Positions 62,068 through 64,000 of a stretch of 64,000 bases of DNA are shown piece by piece (the stretch's first letter is position 1; every line of letters starts with the position of its first letter). Origin of the DNA: Segatella baroniae B14 (GTDB lineage: Bacteria > Bacteroidota > Bacteroidia > Bacteroidales > Bacteroidaceae). The translations under genes were made by a program, and so were the position numbers. The notes beneath the pieces are model-generated. The model made no database searches. It was given only the letters and a program-made list of their open reading frames with translations, and was not told where the DNA came from. The DNA is taken from positions 722,001 through 786,000 of the forward strand of contig NZ_CP091799.1 in NCBI RefSeq assembly GCF_022024235.1, read 5' to 3'.

Positions 62068-62994
62068 TTACTTGTGGCCGACTTTGCAAATATAGCATGC
62101 AAAAGCGTCTCTTATGATGTCTGCGTGATCGAAAGCGAGACGTGGCAACTCTGTAATCGAGAACCACTGTGCCTTGGCAGCATCGTCTTGACCTTTCACG
62201 TCTATAGGTGCATCGATAATAGCCAGATAGGCCACCGTTATAGTACGTCCTCTTGGATCACGATCTACCTTAGAGTATGTACCAATTTGCTCAGCTGCTG
62301 CCACTTTTAGACCTGTCTCTTCCTCCAGTTCTCTGATAGCACATTGCTCAATAGTCTCATCCATATTTAAAAATCCGCCAGGGAAAGCCCAACACCCCTT
62401 ATAGGGATCTCTACCACGTTGTATCAGTAGCACCCTGGGCTTAGCTTCTTTTGTGATAACAATACAGTCTGCTGTTAATGCAGGTCGAGGATAATCGTAC
62501 ACAAAGTAATTCTCTTTAGGCCCCCTTATTGCAAATTCGTTTATCTCGTCGGCTATGATTTTTTCAACATTGCGATTGGAGTTAGGCATTTTTTCCTTAT
62601 ATTCGATGTCGTTATCATGCAGCATTTTTTTTAGATAAGCCGAATATATCTCTAAATCTCTGATTTTCTGCTTTAAGAGGCGTTTTTGTAATACTCTTTT
62701 GGGGAAAGTTCTGACTATCAAACCTTTCAGCCTGTTGATTTCAGATTGCTGCTGATTAATAATAGCCATCTTTTCATGATATGTTTCGTTCCATTCATGG
62801 ACAGTATCAAGTTCCTTCTGCAGCATTACATTTTCTTCTTCTAGCCCTTTTGTATACTTGGTGAGTTGCTCCAGCCTTTTTATGTCTTTACGATAGGACT
62901 CGATTATATATCTCATCCTCACTTCGTAAGGAATGTCGTCATTGAAAACTTGGTGTGGTTCTATTTTGTTGGTCATTTTTATGGTGTCTAACAT
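62068..62994 (-). CDS. NUDIX hydrolase with long N-terminal coiled coil
   Basis: The protein is about 308 residues from ATG 62994 (MLDTIKMTNK), chosen because the -7 box at 63042-63035 lies inside the longer frame. Residues about 28-120 are strongly helical with heptad-like Leu/Ile spacing (coiled coil). The C-terminal NUDIX domain has the box GGFLNMDETIEQCAIRELEE followed by ETG, with all catalytic Glu present, and DPRGRTITVAYLA. The FPGG entry and QRGRDPYKGCWAF resemble ADP-ribose or NADH pyrophosphatases. The coiled-coil extension is unusual and may dimerise or anchor the enzyme. It heads the three-gene cluster. Confidence 0.85.
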   Translation of the reverse strand: MLDTIKMTNKIEPHQVFNDDIPYEVRMRYIIESYRKDIKRLEQLTKYTKGLEEENVMLQKELDTVHEWNETYHEKMAIINQQQSEINRLKGLIVRTFPKRVLQKRLLKQKIRDLEIYSAYLKKMLHDNDIEYKEKMPNSNRNVEKIIADEINEFAIRGPKENYFVYDYPRPALTADCIVITKEAKPRVLLIQRGRDPYKGCWAFPGGFLNMDETIEQCAIRELEEETGLKVAAAEQIGTYSKVDRDPRGRTITVAYLAIIDAPIDVKGQDDAAKAQWFSITELPRLAFDHADIIRDAFACYICKVGHK

Positions 62995-63034
62995 GTTAAT
63001 TTCTCTATCAAGGCAGTTTGTCTGATATGTGGCA

Positions 63035-63042
63035 CAAAGGTA
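63035..63042 (-). promoter_or_regulatory. -7 box of the NUDIX gene cluster
   Basis: TACCTTTG (minus strand, 63042-63035) would start transcription near 63028, about 34 nt before ATG 62994. No -33 TTTG is seen at the expected spacing. Confidence 0.55.
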
Positions 63043-63084
63043 TAAATTTTTCTTCGAATAATTTCTTATCCGACCAACATTCAT

Positions 63085-63364
63085 TATTTATAAAATATTA
63101 AACTTTCTTATTTTTCGGGTGTTGGTAGTAATCTGTTTTTTACTTCGCTTAGTTTATATACAGCGATTTGCTTATCTTTTTAATGTATTTAGATATAAGG
63201 GGGCTCCATGCACCTGGTGGTATCTAGAGCCGCGAAAGTAGCTATCAAAATACTAATGATAATATGCATAATAGTCTTTCATGTTTCCTTTTTCCATAGT
63301 TTTATGTGTGTTACGTCGGTTTAGATACCTATTATATGCCATAAAAAATGGCTAATAAATGGTA
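63085..63364. other. Intergenic DNA with a GC-rich structured patch
   Basis: No open frame is supported. At 63191-63231 a locally GC-richer patch can fold (GGCTC/GAGCC, with AGATA/TATCT and CACC/GGTG as alternatives). It has no clear promoter or terminator, so I do not call it an RNA gene. Confidence 0.35.
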
Positions 63365-63395
63365 TTTCGGAATAGGGAAGAATAGCTTATCTTTG
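63365..63395 (+). promoter_or_regulatory. Promoter of the partial gene at the right edge
   Basis: TTTC (63365-63368, three of four consensus bases) and TATCTTTG (63388-63395) are separated by 19 bp. The start point would be near 63402, leaving a leader of about 107 nt. Confidence 0.6.
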
Positions 63396-63401
63396 TAGTC
63401 G

Positions 63402-63508
63402 GAAATAAATATCAAGAGATGCAACGTGTGTTGCCACCAACCGAGCTTACTATAGCGTAGCCACGGTGGGATATATGATGTGAGTGTTTTAACTAAAAAA
63501 GAAACGTT
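63402..63508 (+). ncRNA. Structured 5' leader, possible cis-regulatory RNA
   Basis: The leader can form a hairpin GCAAC/GTTGC (63421-63434), then an outer stem CCACC (63435-63439) with GGTGG (63466-63470), enclosing GC-TAC / GTA-GC pairing near 63449-63463. It is richer in GC than the surroundings. No T tract follows. I cannot match it to a known riboswitch or ribosomal-protein leader. Confidence 0.35.
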
Positions 63509-64000
63509 ATGAGTGCAAAAACTATTTTAAGTATCGGTAAAACGGTCAGAGTAAATTTTGACGGGATAGAATTAATAGGTAAAATTAATTACATTTCAGC
63601 ATCTTCTATCGAAGTACAGATGACTGTACCTTTTAAAGGTGTAAGACTGAGACGTGACTTAGAGTATTCAGCTTCAGATACCTATAGTTATCTCGATAAA
63701 TACGGTGTCGAAACTGCTCATGATCTGCTTAGGCAGATATATCTCAATTGTCAGAAAATTATACTCGAAGAGGATTATATCCGCGATGCTTATCCTGATT
63801 ACTTGGAGAGAAAGCATATTTTGTCTCGACAACTGGCCTCGCTTCATGAGAAGTATGATAGTGAGGAAAGCCGTACCGTGGCCGATGAATTATCATTTGA
63901 GTATCTTGAACATTTATATCAATTGCATTCTCTCGAAGAGTCTATTCGCGATTTATCAGTGAAATTAATACTATTGCCTGACAGAATATTACGAAATGGC
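63509..64000 (+). CDS. Unrecognised cytoplasmic protein, 3' truncated by the window edge
   Basis: The frame is open from ATG 63509 to the last base, giving 164 codons with no stop, so the protein continues outside. The N-terminal 45 residues look like a small beta domain (VRVNFDGIELIGKINYIS, SIEVQMTVPFKGVRLRR). The following residues are charged and helical, with coiled-coil-like spacing (DYLERKHILSRQLASLHEKY and SLEEESIRDL-type segments). There is no signal peptide or membrane segment. I do not recognise the family. A fair promoter and a structured leader precede it. Confidence 0.7.
   Translation, partial: MSAKTILSIGKTVRVNFDGIELIGKINYISASSIEVQMTVPFKGVRLRRDLEYSASDTYSYLDKYGVETAHDLLRQIYLNCQKIILEEDYIRDAYPDYLERKHILSRQLASLHEKYDSEESRTVADELSFEYLEHLYQLHSLEESIRDLSVKLILLPDRILRNG

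Noticed and set aside
61460..62167. Flavin reductase starting at 62167
   Set aside because: The extra 48 codons overlap the NUDIX gene and are basic and unlike the family; ATG 62023 gives the normal N-terminus.
63191..63231. GC-rich foldable patch as a small RNA gene
   Set aside because: No clear promoter or terminator, and several alternative pairings; not enough to call.

Overview
This 64 kb window looks like chromosome of an AT-rich anaerobic Bacteroidales bacterium, most plausibly of the Prevotella group. The support is direct. Many genes are preceded by the Bacteroidetes-type promoter (TTTG, 19-21 bp, TAnnTTTG). Secreted enzymes end in type IX sorting-like tails. The energy and oxygen-defence genes (Rnf complex, reverse rubrerythrin, LUD protein) are those of an anaerobe. 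The genus is inference. I see no phage, IS element, CRISPR array or rRNA.

Layout. 1-3.2 kb: end of an OmpP1/FadL porin, a candidate stand-alone small RNA, a secreted GH10-like protein and a conserved acidic protein. 3.3-9.0 kb: complete rseC-rnfBCDGEA operon, a ferredoxin:NAD+ oxidoreductase ion pump, then galE. 10.3-17.9 kb (minus): heavy-metal RND efflux operon (outer membrane factor, adaptor, pump) ending in its own response regulator and sensor kinase. 18.5-19.7 kb: two half-size ChrA genes. Their promoter carries the same tandem operator, at the same distance from the -7 box, as the efflux operon. 19.8-25.9 kb: three secreted enzymes (GH28 polygalacturonase, GH5 glycosidase, M6 protease) with sorting-type tails. 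26-30.5 kb: a small outer-membrane barrel, a membrane-anchored MutS-type ATPase, tcdA and a LUD protein. 30.7-33.5 kb: tRNA-Gly(CCC), tRNA-Thr(CGT) and clpC. 34-40.8 kb: a small AraC-type HTH protein with an AT-hook-like tail, dipeptidyl peptidase III, an AlkD-like protein, a Fur-family regulator overlapping purA, and hisS.

40.8-64 kb: a CE12 esterase with a vestigial pectin-methylesterase domain; a PerR-like regulator behind a PerR-type box, followed by reverse rubrerythrin; a TonB-dependent-type receptor; three lipoproteins; a Nim-like flavoprotein; a second tripartite efflux operon (TolC, HlyD, 14-TM MFS) with a divergent AraC regulator; a compact redox operon (ferredoxin, NapH-like membrane Fe-S protein, C_GCAxxG_C_C protein, MarR) whose promoter is bracketed by two identical palindromes; a DUF4186 gene; a DAACS symporter; two late cobalamin genes; a HEAT-like/flavin reductase/NUDIX cluster; and a partial gene with a structured leader running off the right edge.

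The most interesting signals are regulatory. They are the shared operator linking metal efflux to ChrA, the twin-palindrome MarR redox operon, the PerR box, and the free-standing sRNA candidate. None could be checked against a database here.
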